The notes: generated by a model not told the origin, from the sequence alone. 64,000 bases of DNA from Flavobacterium frigidimaris (GCA_900129595.1 FQWG01000013.1:1-64000); one strand, 5' to 3'. Counted from the first letter of the stretch, positions 47,268 through 56,278 are shown. Program-made: numbers and translations.

Positions 47268-47750
47268 TTATTTGTATAAGATTACATAGTTTTTTCTGTC
47301 ACGTTTTAGTTTACTGAGCACTTTCCAGTCGCTGTATCCTTTCTTATCAAAGTGCGGAAGATCTTTAAAGGTTTTCCAGTCTCCGCCCCAGTTCCAGTTG
47401 TGTTTCTTGAAAATTTCGACACATTCCTGCCAGTCCGAAATCTGGTCGCCATCCCAGTCTTTTGCCGTATCCCAGGAAGCCGTTTTACCATCTATAATCA
47501 GGCAGATGTCTACCGCAAAGCCATAATTGTGAATCGATTGCCCGCCTTTGGCATTCGTTACTTTTTTTCCGGGTTTCGTTCTTCCAAAAGCATACAGGTC
47601 TTCCTGTTCCTGAAATGTTCTGAGACTTTGCGTAATGCGCACCTTTGCTCTTCCGGTTAAGGCAAGATCGCATTCCTCGATGATATTGGTCACTTCTTCC
47701 CTGACCGAAGGATGCAGTAAATCGATGTGTTTTTTTGTTGTTTGATCCAT
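47268..47750 (-). CDS. M15-family cell-wall peptidase (endolysin)
   Basis: A 160-residue peptidase. I take ATG 47750, because the longer frame begins at a TTG. Zinc and catalytic residues: SxHxxGxAxD as SIHNYGFAVD (His74, Asp81) and DLPHF (His133). M15 phage enzymes cut the L-Ala-D-Glu or D-Ala-D-Ala bonds of peptidoglycan. The lack of a signal peptide means it needs the holin, encoded 5 kb away in another unit. It is first in the unit headed by the element at 47951-48014. Confidence 0.92.
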   Translation of the reverse strand: MDQTTKKHIDLLHPSVREEVTNIIEECDLALTGRAKVRITQSLRTFQEQEDLYAFGRTKPGKKVTNAKGGQSIHNYGFAVDICLIIDGKTASWDTAKDWDGDQISDWQECVEIFKKHNWNWGGDWKTFKDLPHFDKKGYSDWKVLSKLKRDRKNYVILYK

Positions 47751-47950
47751 ATTTGTATGTATTAAAGATTTCAAATTTTGCGAATAAAAAGCCTTTCTAA
47801 TTGGTTTAAGACAATCAGGATTTTTAATATTCGATAAGATTTTTTGTGTTTTGCGATTTATTTATACTTAAGAAAAACTTGTAAATAAATCCTGAAATGC
47901 TCTTTTTTATGATCACATTAAAAGAGTGATATATGTTTTAAGAACACTGT

Positions 47951-48014
47951 AAAAATACGCCGAAATTGCTTGTTTGAAAAATAATATGAAGTTGTAAGTC
48001 AGTAGTTTCAGTAG
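47951..48014 (-). promoter_or_regulatory. Conserved activator-type element plus -7 box, unit 2 (M15 operon)
   Basis: Minus strand: TACTGAAACTACTG (48000-48014 region), 41-base gap, TATTTTTA (47951-47958), 200 bases before the M15 start. It is placed 40 bases after the terminator of the upstream toxin unit. Confidence 0.75.
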
Positions 48015-48044
48015 GATTTTTTGTGGTTTTAAAACCGGATAAAA

Positions 48045-48087
48045 AGAAAAAAAACATCCGTTTTTTCAGAATAGAAAAACGGATGTT
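48045..48087 (-). terminator. Intrinsic terminator of the sheath-toxin unit
   Basis: 13-base perfect stem AACATCCGTTTTT/AAAAACGGATGTT (48053-48087), followed on the minus strand by a run of eight U. Confidence 0.9.
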
Positions 48088-48139
48088 GTTAAGTAGGTGG
48101 GATATTTTTTTTTAATTTTAGTTATGAGGAGATTATTTA

Positions 48140-48733
48140 TTATATAACAGATTTTCTATTAAAATCAAATAAATCAATATCATTGTTTAAGAAAAGTAAT
48201 TTTTCAAATTCTTCATCTCCATTTTTATTTTTGTACAATAATTCACTTTCTGAAATAGGAACGGCAAGTAGAAACAGAACATTTTTTTCTTTTATATTAG
48301 AGGATATCTGTTTTAATTTATCCTGCCATAAAAAGGGTTCTGTAAAATAAATATGCTTCATCTCGATGTTTTTATTGTATAAAGATATCACGTTATTAAA
48401 TACAGCTCCGGGTCTTGCTTCCCAATTATCTTTACCAATAAAAAAAGAACATGACGAAAGTAATCTTGATGCAAATTCGTTTTTGTCTTTAGCAACAATA
48501 AATATTTCTATACCAAAATCTTGCTCTTCATTTAGAATTTTTACAGGAATATCTGAAAGGCCTATGGTACAAAAAAAACTATTTTTTTGATCTAAAGGAT
48601 CAGTACATTCCAGGATATCTATATTGTTTAAATTATCTTCATCGTAATGAGGATAAACTTTAGGATTAAAACCTATAGCTCCTGCAATTGCTCTTGCAAG
48701 GTTAATATTTATTTGAGATTTTTTAGTATTCAT
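48140..48733 (-). CDS. SUFU-like (suppressor of fused) protein, probable immunity
   Basis: A 197-residue protein whose C-terminal half fits the SUFU domain: NWEARPGAVFNNVISLYNKN, YFTEPFLWQDKL and VLFLLAVPISESELLYKNKNGDEEF. In bacteria SUFU-domain proteins are common immunity partners of polymorphic toxins. It is the last gene before the terminator at 48045-48087, after two related immunity genes. A toxin partner for this one is not intact in the window, unless it also acts on the 758-residue protein. Confidence 0.7.
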   Translation of the reverse strand: MNTKKSQININLARAIAGAIGFNPKVYPHYDEDNLNNIDILECTDPLDQKNSFFCTIGLSDIPVKILNEEQDFGIEIFIVAKDKNEFASRLLSSCSFFIGKDNWEARPGAVFNNVISLYNKNIEMKHIYFTEPFLWQDKLKQISSNIKEKNVLFLLAVPISESELLYKNKNGDEEFEKLLFLNNDIDLFDFNRKSVI

Positions 48734-48871
48734 ATGTTTTAATTAAGTTCATCAACTTCTATATATTCTGATACCTTACTCATATGAAATTGTATTTGTT
48801 TGTGTAATTTACTTTTTTAAGGTTTTAATTACCTGTTCATTTGTATTTATAAATAGAAAACTTTAAATCAA

Positions 48872-49489
48872 TTACCAAATCATAACATATAATATTACTT
48901 TCTCTTCATTGATATTTAATTTTATACTGTTTTTAGTAACTTCTAGTGAAGCAATAGGACTATCTTTTACTTCATAAAGTAGTACGCCATCTTTTTCAGT
49001 TTTGGTATATTCTTTTCCTTCTAAAGCTTTATCGATGATATGAATTGGAACTTCTTTATTGAATTCTAAAAAAAGATTTTGCATATAAGATTCACCTCGC
49101 CAATATTTCTCGATAATTTCATCTTCTGTATATTCTTCGCTATGAAATTGAGAAATCATGCCAGTAACATCTTTTCTCAAGAAATTATTAAAGATATATT
49201 TATTTTCACTTATACCTCTTCCCTTTTTATTGGTATGGGATAATAAATTTTGTTTTTCATAATCTAAAGAAATAGCAGAATCAAATATACTCCTAGGGTA
49301 TTTATCTTTATAGATATAAATCATTAAAAAAATCAATTCTTCAAAAGAGCATACCTTAACATAATCTTCAAAATGTCTTTCATCCCAATCAACTTTATTG
49401 TAGTATAAATTTCTTTTATTGAGATAATTTTCTTCTGTATGTTCTAGATTAAAATATAAAAAATCTAATTTTGGTAAATTAGTCATCAT
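48872..49489 (-). CDS. Probable immunity protein, copy 2
   Basis: A 205-residue protein about 70 percent identical by eye to the product at 50585-51199; the last 60 residues are almost the same (HIIDKALEGKEYTKTEKDG ... VILYVMIW). No signal or membrane segment, so cytoplasmic. It follows a truncated toxin tail (49495-49644), as copy 1 follows the intact toxin, so it is an orphan immunity gene kept after the toxin was lost. Family name unknown to me. Confidence 0.7.
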   Translation of the reverse strand: MMTNLPKLDFLYFNLEHTEENYLNKRNLYYNKVDWDERHFEDYVKVCSFEELIFLMIYIYKDKYPRSIFDSAISLDYEKQNLLSHTNKKGRGISENKYIFNNFLRKDVTGMISQFHSEEYTEDEIIEKYWRGESYMQNLFLEFNKEVPIHIIDKALEGKEYTKTEKDGVLLYEVKDSPIASLEVTKNSIKLNINEEKVILYVMIW

Positions 49490-49494
49490 TTTTT

Positions 49495-49644
49495 TTATTT
49501 TGTGAATTTAGTATATTCTATATAATCTTCAAACTGTTTTAGTAATGTTTCCGCGTAAAATTGAGCCCTTTCGATATTGTCACCACCATGTGTATACTTC
49601 GTTGGATGTAATTGTGGATATTTTGATTGCATTTTTGCATCTAC
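49495..49644 (-). pseudogene. Remnant of the toxin C-terminus
   Basis: Translation gives about 49 residues (VDAKMQSKYPQLHPTKYT ... DYIEYTKFTK) aligned to the last 50 residues of the 758-residue protein. Homology stops at the edge of the REP-flanked element at 49643. The element therefore either cut the copy or entered a copy that was already incomplete. Confidence 0.85.
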
Positions 49645-50553
49645 CCGATCGCGCAGATTTACTCTCAATCGTTAGCGCGGATTTGCAATCCGTGCCCGCA
49701 AAGATTGGACGCAATGTAAATCAAAAAATTGCAATTGGCGTTGATGTTTTCCAGAAGGCTATAGATTTTTTTCAAAACAGATCTAACAAAACAATATCTA
49801 AATCATTTTCTAAGCCTGAATAATTCCTTGCCGAACTAAAATAATAATTTTCAGCCGAACTGACAGTTTTATCTTTTACGGGATTATTATGATGTAATCA
49901 ATTTTTTGTTTAATAAATTTATTGCTGTAAATAAGTTCTGCGTGATAGCCATTTTGCCATACTTTATAAGTCTGGTTCTTTTTTAAATGTTCACACGCTT
50001 TTTGGAAATAGTCCAGCATCCATTCTCTTCTGGTTTCAGGTTCATTTATTATAGTTTGTATTATTTTTTTTGATGTAAATTTTTTAAAATCTCTAATAAT
50101 ATCATATAATACAAAACCATTCGTTCCTTTTCAGAGCAAATGAATGTGGCTGCTCATAATAGAATAGGCATAAATTTCTAAACCTTTATTTTCCTGACAA
50201 TACTTTAAAGCATTTATTAAGATGTTTTTCTGATTTAGTCTTGTAAATATATCTATCCATCCTACAGCAGTTACAGTTATAAAATATTCTTCCTCAGTTG
50301 TTGTTGCTTTGTATTTTGTCGACACCTTCTTTTTTCCTATAAAAATAAAAAGTATAGTGGAAAGTTTTACTTTTTATTTGTAAGGTTTAAAGAATTACTT
50401 AGCGGGCACAGATTTACAAATCTGCATTATGGTTTTGGGAATAAATCTGCGTTAACGTTTTTTTTGCAAAGAGGAAATAATCCAAACCAATCTTTGTGTG
50501 CACGGATTGCAAATCCGCGCTATCGTTATGGAGATAAATCTGCGTGATCGGGT
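49643..50553. mobile_element. REP-flanked element with broken RAYT transposase
   Basis: Its ends are 66-base inverted copies (49643-49708 and 50487-50553, about 90 percent alike) centred on GCACGGATTGCAAATCCGCGC. A weaker related palindrome lies at 50401-50427. Between them is the transposase pseudogene 49772-50325. The layout is that of REP elements with their REP-associated tyrosine transposase. It lies between the two toxin-immunity copies. Confidence 0.75.
49772..50325 (-). pseudogene. REP-associated tyrosine transposase (RAYT, IS200-like), broken
   Basis: From a GTG at 50325 it reads TKYKATTTEEEYFITVTAVGWIDIFTR and the HUH motif SSHIHLL, then an in-frame TGA at 50131-50133. Homology continues through EPETRREWMLDYFQKACEHL and NGYHAELIYSNKFIKQKIDYI, then shifts frame (NPVKDKTVSSAENYYFSSARNYSG) and ends at 49772. 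One stop and one frameshift make it inactive. The intact family acts on REP hairpins by a Tyr-mediated single-strand mechanism. Confidence 0.85.
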
Positions 50554-50584
50554 TTTTGATTAATTGTAAAAACTTTAAACTCAA

Positions 50585-51199
50585 TTACCAAATCATAACA
50601 TATAATATCACTTTGTCTTCATTTATATTCAACTTTATACTGTTTTTATTAACTTCTAATGAAGCGATTGGACTGTCTTTCACTTCATAAAGTAATACGC
50701 CATCTTTTTCAGTTTTGGTATATTCTTTTCCTTCTAAAGCTTTATCTATGATGTGAATTGGAACCTCTTTATTAAACTCTAAAAAAAGATTTTGCATATA
50801 ATACTCACTACTCCAGTGTTTTTCAATAATTTCCTCATCCGAATATTGTTCACTATGATATTGGGAAATCATACCAATAACTTCTGTTCTGGAAAAATTA
50901 TAAGAGTCATATTTAGTTTCTGTAATAATTCTTCCTTTTTTATCGATGTAAGATTGTAAAATCTGATCTTTTGAATCTAAGGAAATAATAGATTCAAATT
51001 TATCTCTAGCATATTTATCTTTGTAAATATAAATCATTAGATATACCAATTCTTCAAAAGAGCAGGTTGCTGCATAATCTTCAAAATGTCTTTCATCCCA
51101 ATCAACCTTATCGTAATATAGTTCTTTTCTATTTAGATAATTTTCTTCTGTATGTTCTAGATTAAAATATAAAAAATCTAGTTTTGGTAAGTTATTCAT
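50585..51199 (-). CDS. Probable immunity protein, copy 1
   Basis: A 204-residue cytoplasmic protein starting 10 bases after the stop of the 758-residue toxin-like protein, in the same direction. It has KLDFLYFNLEHTEENYL at the start, FEELVYLMIYIYKDKY in the middle and VILYVMIW at the end. Tight linkage and duplication (copy 2 at 48872-49489) are typical of toxin neutralisers. No domain name can be given; immunity is inferred from position. Confidence 0.7.
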   Translation of the reverse strand: MNNLPKLDFLYFNLEHTEENYLNRKELYYDKVDWDERHFEDYAATCSFEELVYLMIYIYKDKYARDKFESIISLDSKDQILQSYIDKKGRIITETKYDSYNFSRTEVIGMISQYHSEQYSDEEIIEKHWSSEYYMQNLFLEFNKEVPIHIIDKALEGKEYTKTEKDGVLLYEVKDSPIASLEVNKNSIKLNINEDKVILYVMIW

Positions 51200-51209
51200 A
51201 ATTACTTAT

Positions 51210-53486
51210 TTATTTTGTGAATTTAGTATATTCTATATAATCTCCAAACTTTTCTAATAAGGTTTCAGCATAAAACTGTGCCATTTCGATGTCACCACCA
51301 CCGGTTGTATACTTTGTTGGGTGTAATTTTGGGTATTTTGATTGCATTTTAGCATTTACTTTTTCAATAATTTTAAAATAATCTCTATCTACAGGATAAG
51401 CCTTTCTTCTTTTTAAACTGTAATCTACTCCAGTACTACCTACAGCACGAATTTCTTTTAGATTATGTTCTATGGCTATGAGTATGTCTGATGGGCTCAA
51501 TGCTGAATTGCCTAAATGGTTGTGAGTTAATATTAAGTCACCGGCTTTTCCACCATTTTTCAAAATTTGTCGCCTTGCTTGGATAACTTGAATACGTTCA
51601 ATTTTTAAACTAGCCTTTTCAATACCACCAAACTTATCAAAAATAGCTTCTCCATTGGCATCAAAAAACATTCCAAATTCTTCTTCTAAAACTCTAATTT
51701 CATCTTCAATCTCTTTTACTTTTGGGAAATTTCCAGTAAGATCATCAATTTTACTTGAAATCTTCGCAAGCTTTGTTTCTAGTCTTTGAAATTCATTTAT
51801 TATATTTTGAGCATCCTCAATTTTCTCTTCTAACTTTAAAGCTTCATTCGTGTATCCGGCATCTCTAAGTGCTTTTGCTCCTTTTCTGCCTTTTTTAACC
51901 AAATTAACTAGTCCTTCTAATCCGAAAGTGGTAATATCAACAGCAATACTTATTTTTGTCCAATTGTCTACCAACCATCCTAAGTCATTTTGTATTAATA
52001 TTTGTTTTGCCTTGTCATTAAGCATTGCCATTTCTGCGGCTTCTTTTGTAATTTCTATATAAGCCAGGGTTACGGCTAGTTTGCTTCCGCCAACAACAAT
52101 AACTCTTAAAGCAGATGCAACTCCCAGAATTGAAGTAGTAAGACTTACTAGTTCCCAAAACTGCTTGTTTTTTTCTTGCTCAGAAAGATGCAATAGCATT
52201 AAAATAGTTTCAGTTTTTTCAATGAATTCACCGGTTTTTTGTCCTGCTGTTGTTAGCGAAGCCAAATGCATCGGATTACCACGACTAATTGGCATTGTGA
52301 GATATTTTTTAGGAGCGGATCCTATATCTTTATCTAAAGTAAAAAAATCAGCCCAAAACTTATCCCAAGTAGATCCATCGACAGATTCTATATATATTCT
52401 CCCTGTTTCTAATCTGGTAGTGTTTAAAAAGATGTCTTTAAAAATAAAAGAATCTTTAGAACTCACATATGCTTTATTGACTTCAGGACCGCCTTGGTTG
52501 CCATAATTTGTTGCCAGCTGATGAATTAATTTTAAAAACTCGTTTCTAAGACTTTTACCTGAATCATATATCTGTAAAACCTTTTTAGGTCTTTCTTCCA
52601 ACCATTTGTAAAGCTTTTTCCCGTCTTGTTTATTTAAAGCTTTCAGGATATTTAGAATTCCCTGGTTTTCATCAGTTCCTCCCAGATCAAAAATATTTTG
52701 ATTAAGAAGAATATCAAGATCTCGATAGAGTTGTTTGCTTGTTTTAAGTGCTGCTAAAATAAAATCAGGGATTGCCTCGTAAATAATATCTAATTTATCT
52801 TTGTCATTTCCGGCTTTGGCAATCTCAGTTTTGTAATATTGAATAATTAGGTCTTTAAATTTCTTTAAATCATAACCTATAGATTCTGCTAAAAATTCCA
52901 TTGCTTCATAACTACTGGTTTCAAATCTAAGAGCCAATTTTTTTTGAAGATCAAAAATGTCTAAAAGAAAGGAAGTCTTTATGGCGAAAGATATTTTAAA
53001 TTCAATATTTTTTAAGTCAACAATTGTTTCTAATATTTGACGAGCATAGCTAATTGTACGGCCTTTAACAATTCCTGTGAAATTTACAGGAGTATCTTTA
53101 GGAAAAGAATTTAACTTTAATTCTTTTGCATTATTACCAATATTATTTTTTATCCAATTCAAAATAGAAGTTAAAGGAGATATATAGCCAGCTATAACCA
53201 CTTCATTTAAAGCACTTGCATAAGTATATTGATAATGATTATCATTGTTTAAAACGTAACGATCTCCTTTTAAGTTGATTTCTTCAGGTTTCTGTAAAGT
53301 TTCTGCATATTTAGCATCAAGTGATTTTGCTATTTTATGTTTTTCTTTAAGATATTGCAGTATTTCATCACCATTTTTATCATCCTCAATCTGCTGACGC
53401 CAAATCCCAAGCATGATTTGCCTGAACCTTGCCATTTCAGAAGCGCTGGTATCTTTTAGTTCTATAGTATGGTTTTTAATAATCAT
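51210..53486 (-). CDS. Large toxin-like effector with C-terminal JAB/MPN-like motif
   Basis: A 758-residue protein placed where contractile phages keep the tape measure. The N-terminal 400 residues are helical with no named domain. Residues about 430-510 are hydrophobic (LVSLTTSILGVASALRVIVVGG ... IAVDITTFGLEGLVNLV), like pretoxin membrane parts. A coiled coil follows (about 535-600). The C-terminal 120 residues carry LILTHNHLGNSALSPSDI, an HxH ... SxxD array as in JAB/MPN metalloproteins (HNH at 655-657, Asp667), as seen in polymorphic toxins. It could load into the tube as cargo. Toxicity and enzyme activity are inferred. Confidence 0.7.
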   Translation of the reverse strand: MIIKNHTIELKDTSASEMARFRQIMLGIWRQQIEDDKNGDEILQYLKEKHKIAKSLDAKYAETLQKPEEINLKGDRYVLNNDNHYQYTYASALNEVVIAGYISPLTSILNWIKNNIGNNAKELKLNSFPKDTPVNFTGIVKGRTISYARQILETIVDLKNIEFKISFAIKTSFLLDIFDLQKKLALRFETSSYEAMEFLAESIGYDLKKFKDLIIQYYKTEIAKAGNDKDKLDIIYEAIPDFILAALKTSKQLYRDLDILLNQNIFDLGGTDENQGILNILKALNKQDGKKLYKWLEERPKKVLQIYDSGKSLRNEFLKLIHQLATNYGNQGGPEVNKAYVSSKDSFIFKDIFLNTTRLETGRIYIESVDGSTWDKFWADFFTLDKDIGSAPKKYLTMPISRGNPMHLASLTTAGQKTGEFIEKTETILMLLHLSEQEKNKQFWELVSLTTSILGVASALRVIVVGGSKLAVTLAYIEITKEAAEMAMLNDKAKQILIQNDLGWLVDNWTKISIAVDITTFGLEGLVNLVKKGRKGAKALRDAGYTNEALKLEEKIEDAQNIINEFQRLETKLAKISSKIDDLTGNFPKVKEIEDEIRVLEEEFGMFFDANGEAIFDKFGGIEKASLKIERIQVIQARRQILKNGGKAGDLILTHNHLGNSALSPSDILIAIEHNLKEIRAVGSTGVDYSLKRRKAYPVDRDYFKIIEKVNAKMQSKYPKLHPTKYTTGGGDIEMAQFYAETLLEKFGDYIEYTKFTK

Positions 53487-53524
53487 TAGGATAGTTTTTT
53501 AGGAAAGGGCAAAAAAGGTATTTA

Positions 53525-53869
53525 TTATAGTATTTCTACTTTAACAGGTTTTGGCTGAATATGATCTGAGAATGCTGTGGTAATATTGAGACGTAAATCG
53601 TCTTCTTGTTCAATTTTGGCATCGCCGCCCAAATAACAGTTTTTGAATAATACTTCAAGGGCTTTAAATTCGTCCATTTTTGAAGCTTGCAATACAGCTG
53701 ATCGAATGCTCATGTCCGGTTTTTTGAAATAGGCAAACAAAGTGGTTTCGTCATCGTCTGCAATAGTGAGTTTGACTACTTTTTTGTGTTTGTATTTCCA
53801 TTGATTGAGTTGAGCCTGAGTAATGCTTCCGTCCAGAACATCGATGTTTTTTGAGTTTTCTGTTTTCAT
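53525..53869 (-). CDS. Tail assembly chaperone-like protein, copy 1
   Basis: A 114-residue protein with KVVKLTIADDDETTLFAYFKKPDMSIRSAVLQASKMDEFKALEVLFKNCYLGGD. It resembles the first 100 residues of the protein at 61512-61982 (VLKLTSDDQIITAYCKKPTFTTFLNYQNKY ... ILFLFQECVLDEENYDDE), so the two are paralogues. In contractile phages a chaperone sits between tube and tape measure; here it sits between tube and the toxin-like protein and may guide it. Starts 433 bases after the tube stop. Confidence 0.7.
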   Translation of the reverse strand: MKTENSKNIDVLDGSITQAQLNQWKYKHKKVVKLTIADDDETTLFAYFKKPDMSIRSAVLQASKMDEFKALEVLFKNCYLGGDAKIEQEDDLRLNITTAFSDHIQPKPVKVEIL

Positions 53870-54126
53870 TTTAAAATTCTTTTATTGTTTTTATGATAGG
53901 GTAAATTGGTATCGGATTGAGTGGTGTCTTTTGCGTTTATTCTATTGCAATAACAAAGAATTAGCGGACACATGCATAAATGTCATATTCAGCTGTAATT
54001 GCTGATTGACGTTTTATTTTTAATAGAAATTGAATTAGTAAGAGATGCAGATTTTTTTAAAAAAAAAGAGACTGCCTGAGTTATTGTTTTGGAGTTGAAT
54101 ATTCTCGAAGCAGCCTCCTGAAGAAG

Positions 54127-54264
54127 ATTCCCTGTCTAAAAACGGACTAATAAAGAGCTTGTAGAATAAGTTTGCAGACAAAAATCATGTTCCTTGAACT
54201 CCTTTTTTGCATAACGCAATTGATAATGGTTTTCTCTTTTTAGTCGGTTTTAGAGACAGGGAAT
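54127..54264. repeat. Long inverted repeat between tube and chaperone genes
   Basis: Arm 1 (54127-54150) begins ATTCCCTGTCTAAAAACGG; arm 2 (54240-54264) ends GTTTTAGAGACAGGGAAT. About 24 of 27 positions pair across an 89-base loop. The 432-base gap 53870-54301 holds no gene. It may be a structured RNA that sets the tube:chaperone ratio, or a degenerate mobile repeat. Confidence 0.7.
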
Positions 54265-54301
54265 GGGGTATTGTGGTTTTAGTAGTAGTAATTTATGGAG
54301 A

Positions 54302-54727
54302 TTAGTTCCACTCAACGTGAGAACAGATCAAGTCAAAAGAAACCGCGATTTTAGTGTCTCCCTGGCTAATTCCTCTGCTGTTTGAGTTGAATTCGCAGTT
54401 TCTTACCGTGTGTGTAATTACTTCGTTGCTATCGTCTAAGTAACTAACAATGATGCTGAAAGGATTAATATCCTGCAATCTTTGTCCTTTTGGTAAAGCG
54501 GCCAAAATAGCTTCTACTTCGTAATTGTATAAAGTGATAGAAGCTTTTGCCTCGTATTTTCCTCTACCTCTGTGTACTGGCATATCTCCGGCACCGTAAT
54601 GGTTTTCTTTAGAAACTGAATCGCTATAGTTTACAGCTGTAATTCCGGTAACGATATTACCTGCAATGCTTACTTCGATAGATGACCAGCTGTGTTGTTG
54701 TCCGTTTATTAATGGTAATTTATTCAT
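54302..54727 (-). CDS. Tail tube protein
   Basis: A 141-residue inner-tube subunit. It has VSIAGNIVTGITAVNYSDSVSKENHYGAGDMPVHRGRGKYEAKASITLYNYEVEAI, a beta-rich pattern seen in contractile tube proteins, and ends with a folded strand ISQGDTKIAVSFDLI. It lies 137 bases after the sheath gene, the usual sheath-tube order. Tube rings form the channel through which cargo or membrane-puncturing spike moves. Confidence 0.82.
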   Translation of the reverse strand: MNKLPLINGQQHSWSSIEVSIAGNIVTGITAVNYSDSVSKENHYGAGDMPVHRGRGKYEAKASITLYNYEVEAILAALPKGQRLQDINPFSIIVSYLDDSNEVITHTVRNCEFNSNSRGISQGDTKIAVSFDLICSHVEWN

Positions 54728-54864
54728 ATGTTGCTTTTTGTTTTTTAATGATCTTTTTAATGATCTGTAACTATCACCTGATTCATTTGCATTTACAACA
54801 AATGAATCAGGAAGATATAATTGGTGAATTTTTATGGTTTTTGAATTGTATTAAATTCAGTAAA

Positions 54865-56040
54865 TTATGCTTTGTCGATTCCGAAAGGATTTTTGAATCC
54901 TAAATCGACCATAATTTTACGGGCAGTTCCAATTGGAGTAATTTCTGCTTTCACTTTTAATTCAGATGTTGCCAAAATGTTTTGTTTTGGATCTACATAC
55001 ACATCAAAAGCCGAAACTTCCTGATTGGCAACCATTCCTTCTAAAGCAGATCTGCATAATCCTTCAAAACTTTTAGAAACAGATTGTGGCAATTTACCAT
55101 CAATATCAACTAAAACCGGAGACGCCAATTTTGGTAACAAAGCAGTGCGTAACAAACGGGTTGCTTTATTAATCGTACGGTTGTTTTCTACATAAGCAAA
55201 ATCAGATGTGCCATTAGTACAAGTTGCACTGTCATTAAAATAAACACCAGGTAAACCAGTATGCGTTCTTGCGAAAATGAATCTTTTTTCGTTTAGTTCG
55301 TTTAGAGTTCCAAGAGTTTTAATTTCTTGTCCGCCAACAAAACCGGCTTTAGCGAAACCTTCTCCGGTTAGGTTAAATTTTTCAATCCAGGCAATGTTTT
55401 CAGAAACTTTTGCTTTAGAAATGGCACCCAATGCTAATCCAACCGCTGCGGTGTTTTTATATTTTGTTGCTTTATCAACATCCATTGCGATAACTACAGA
55501 TACATTTTCTGCATCTGATCCGTCTAAAGAAGGTGCATCAACAGTAAATCCTTTTCCTTCCAAGATAATTTCAAAAGGCATGTAATCTTTATAAGCAAGA
55601 TCGGCTTGAGTTTGTGCTTTTAAAACTGCGGCTTGAGTTTGTGCAAATGTGGTTGCTCCGGAATAGATAATGGCCATTTGGCGAATGTTTCCGTTTGCTT
55701 TTTCCTGCATGTCCATTGCTTTTCCTGCAATTTCTTCGTAGGAAGTGGCTGTAGTGACCATAATGTACAAATCTCCCGACGGATTCATTCTGAAAAATTG
55801 TTGAATTTGGTAATAAGCAGATTGGTTATTTACAGGTAATTGTTCATTTACATCATAATCAGCTGTAATTCCCAAGGCTTCAGCATCTTCTAGCGAAGCC
55901 AGGCGCTCAATTTTGTTTAATGCTAATTTTGTAGTGGCAACTCCATCAAAAAGTAACCCTGAAACCATGTCCTGCTCCGGATTTCTTCTTCCTAATCCGC
56001 CTGATAGTTTGGTAATTACTACATCGTTTAATGTACTCAT
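54865..56040 (-). CDS. Contractile tail sheath protein (DUF2586-like)
   Basis: A 391-residue sheath subunit. The start VVITKLSGGLGRRNPEQDMVSGLLFDG and the C-terminal FEGLCRSALEGMVANQEVSAFDVYVDPKQNILATSELKVKAEITPIGTARKIMVDLGF fit the sheath fold whose C-terminal strand exchanges with neighbours. It is the first gene of the unit headed by 56279-56343. Its presence shows the particle is contractile (R-type or injection-system-like). Confidence 0.88.
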   Translation of the reverse strand: MSTLNDVVITKLSGGLGRRNPEQDMVSGLLFDGVATTKLALNKIERLASLEDAEALGITADYDVNEQLPVNNQSAYYQIQQFFRMNPSGDLYIMVTTATSYEEIAGKAMDMQEKANGNIRQMAIIYSGATTFAQTQAAVLKAQTQADLAYKDYMPFEIILEGKGFTVDAPSLDGSDAENVSVVIAMDVDKATKYKNTAAVGLALGAISKAKVSENIAWIEKFNLTGEGFAKAGFVGGQEIKTLGTLNELNEKRFIFARTHTGLPGVYFNDSATCTNGTSDFAYVENNRTINKATRLLRTALLPKLASPVLVDIDGKLPQSVSKSFEGLCRSALEGMVANQEVSAFDVYVDPKQNILATSELKVKAEITPIGTARKIMVDLGFKNPFGIDKA

Positions 56041-56278
56041 AATATAAATTGTTTTAAATGTTTAAGATTTGTTTTTATTTTTTGCCTGAAAAAAGACAAA
56101 AGAAGGGCTGTAACAAGTTGTGAATTTGTTATGAATCAGCTATTTATAATGTTAAAAATGATATTCGTAATCAGGAATCCAAAAGTAGAAATAGTATTTT
56201 TGGACGGTGTATAAAAACGGGTTTTTCAATTGAATTTTACTCTTGGCCAGGAGATAAACTTGCTTGTGATGTCGGGTA

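Noticed and set aside
47751-47774. Longer TTG-started form of the M15 peptidase
   Set aside because: ATG at 47750 gives the normal domain length and needs no rare start codon.
49545-49823. 92-codon plus-strand frame
   Set aside because: It is antisense to the toxin remnant, crosses the REP end and runs into the transposase pseudogene; no protein-like pattern.
48140-51199. The series of small genes as a conventional phage moron region
   Set aside because: Duplication with a toxin remnant and SUFU similarity fit immunity genes better.
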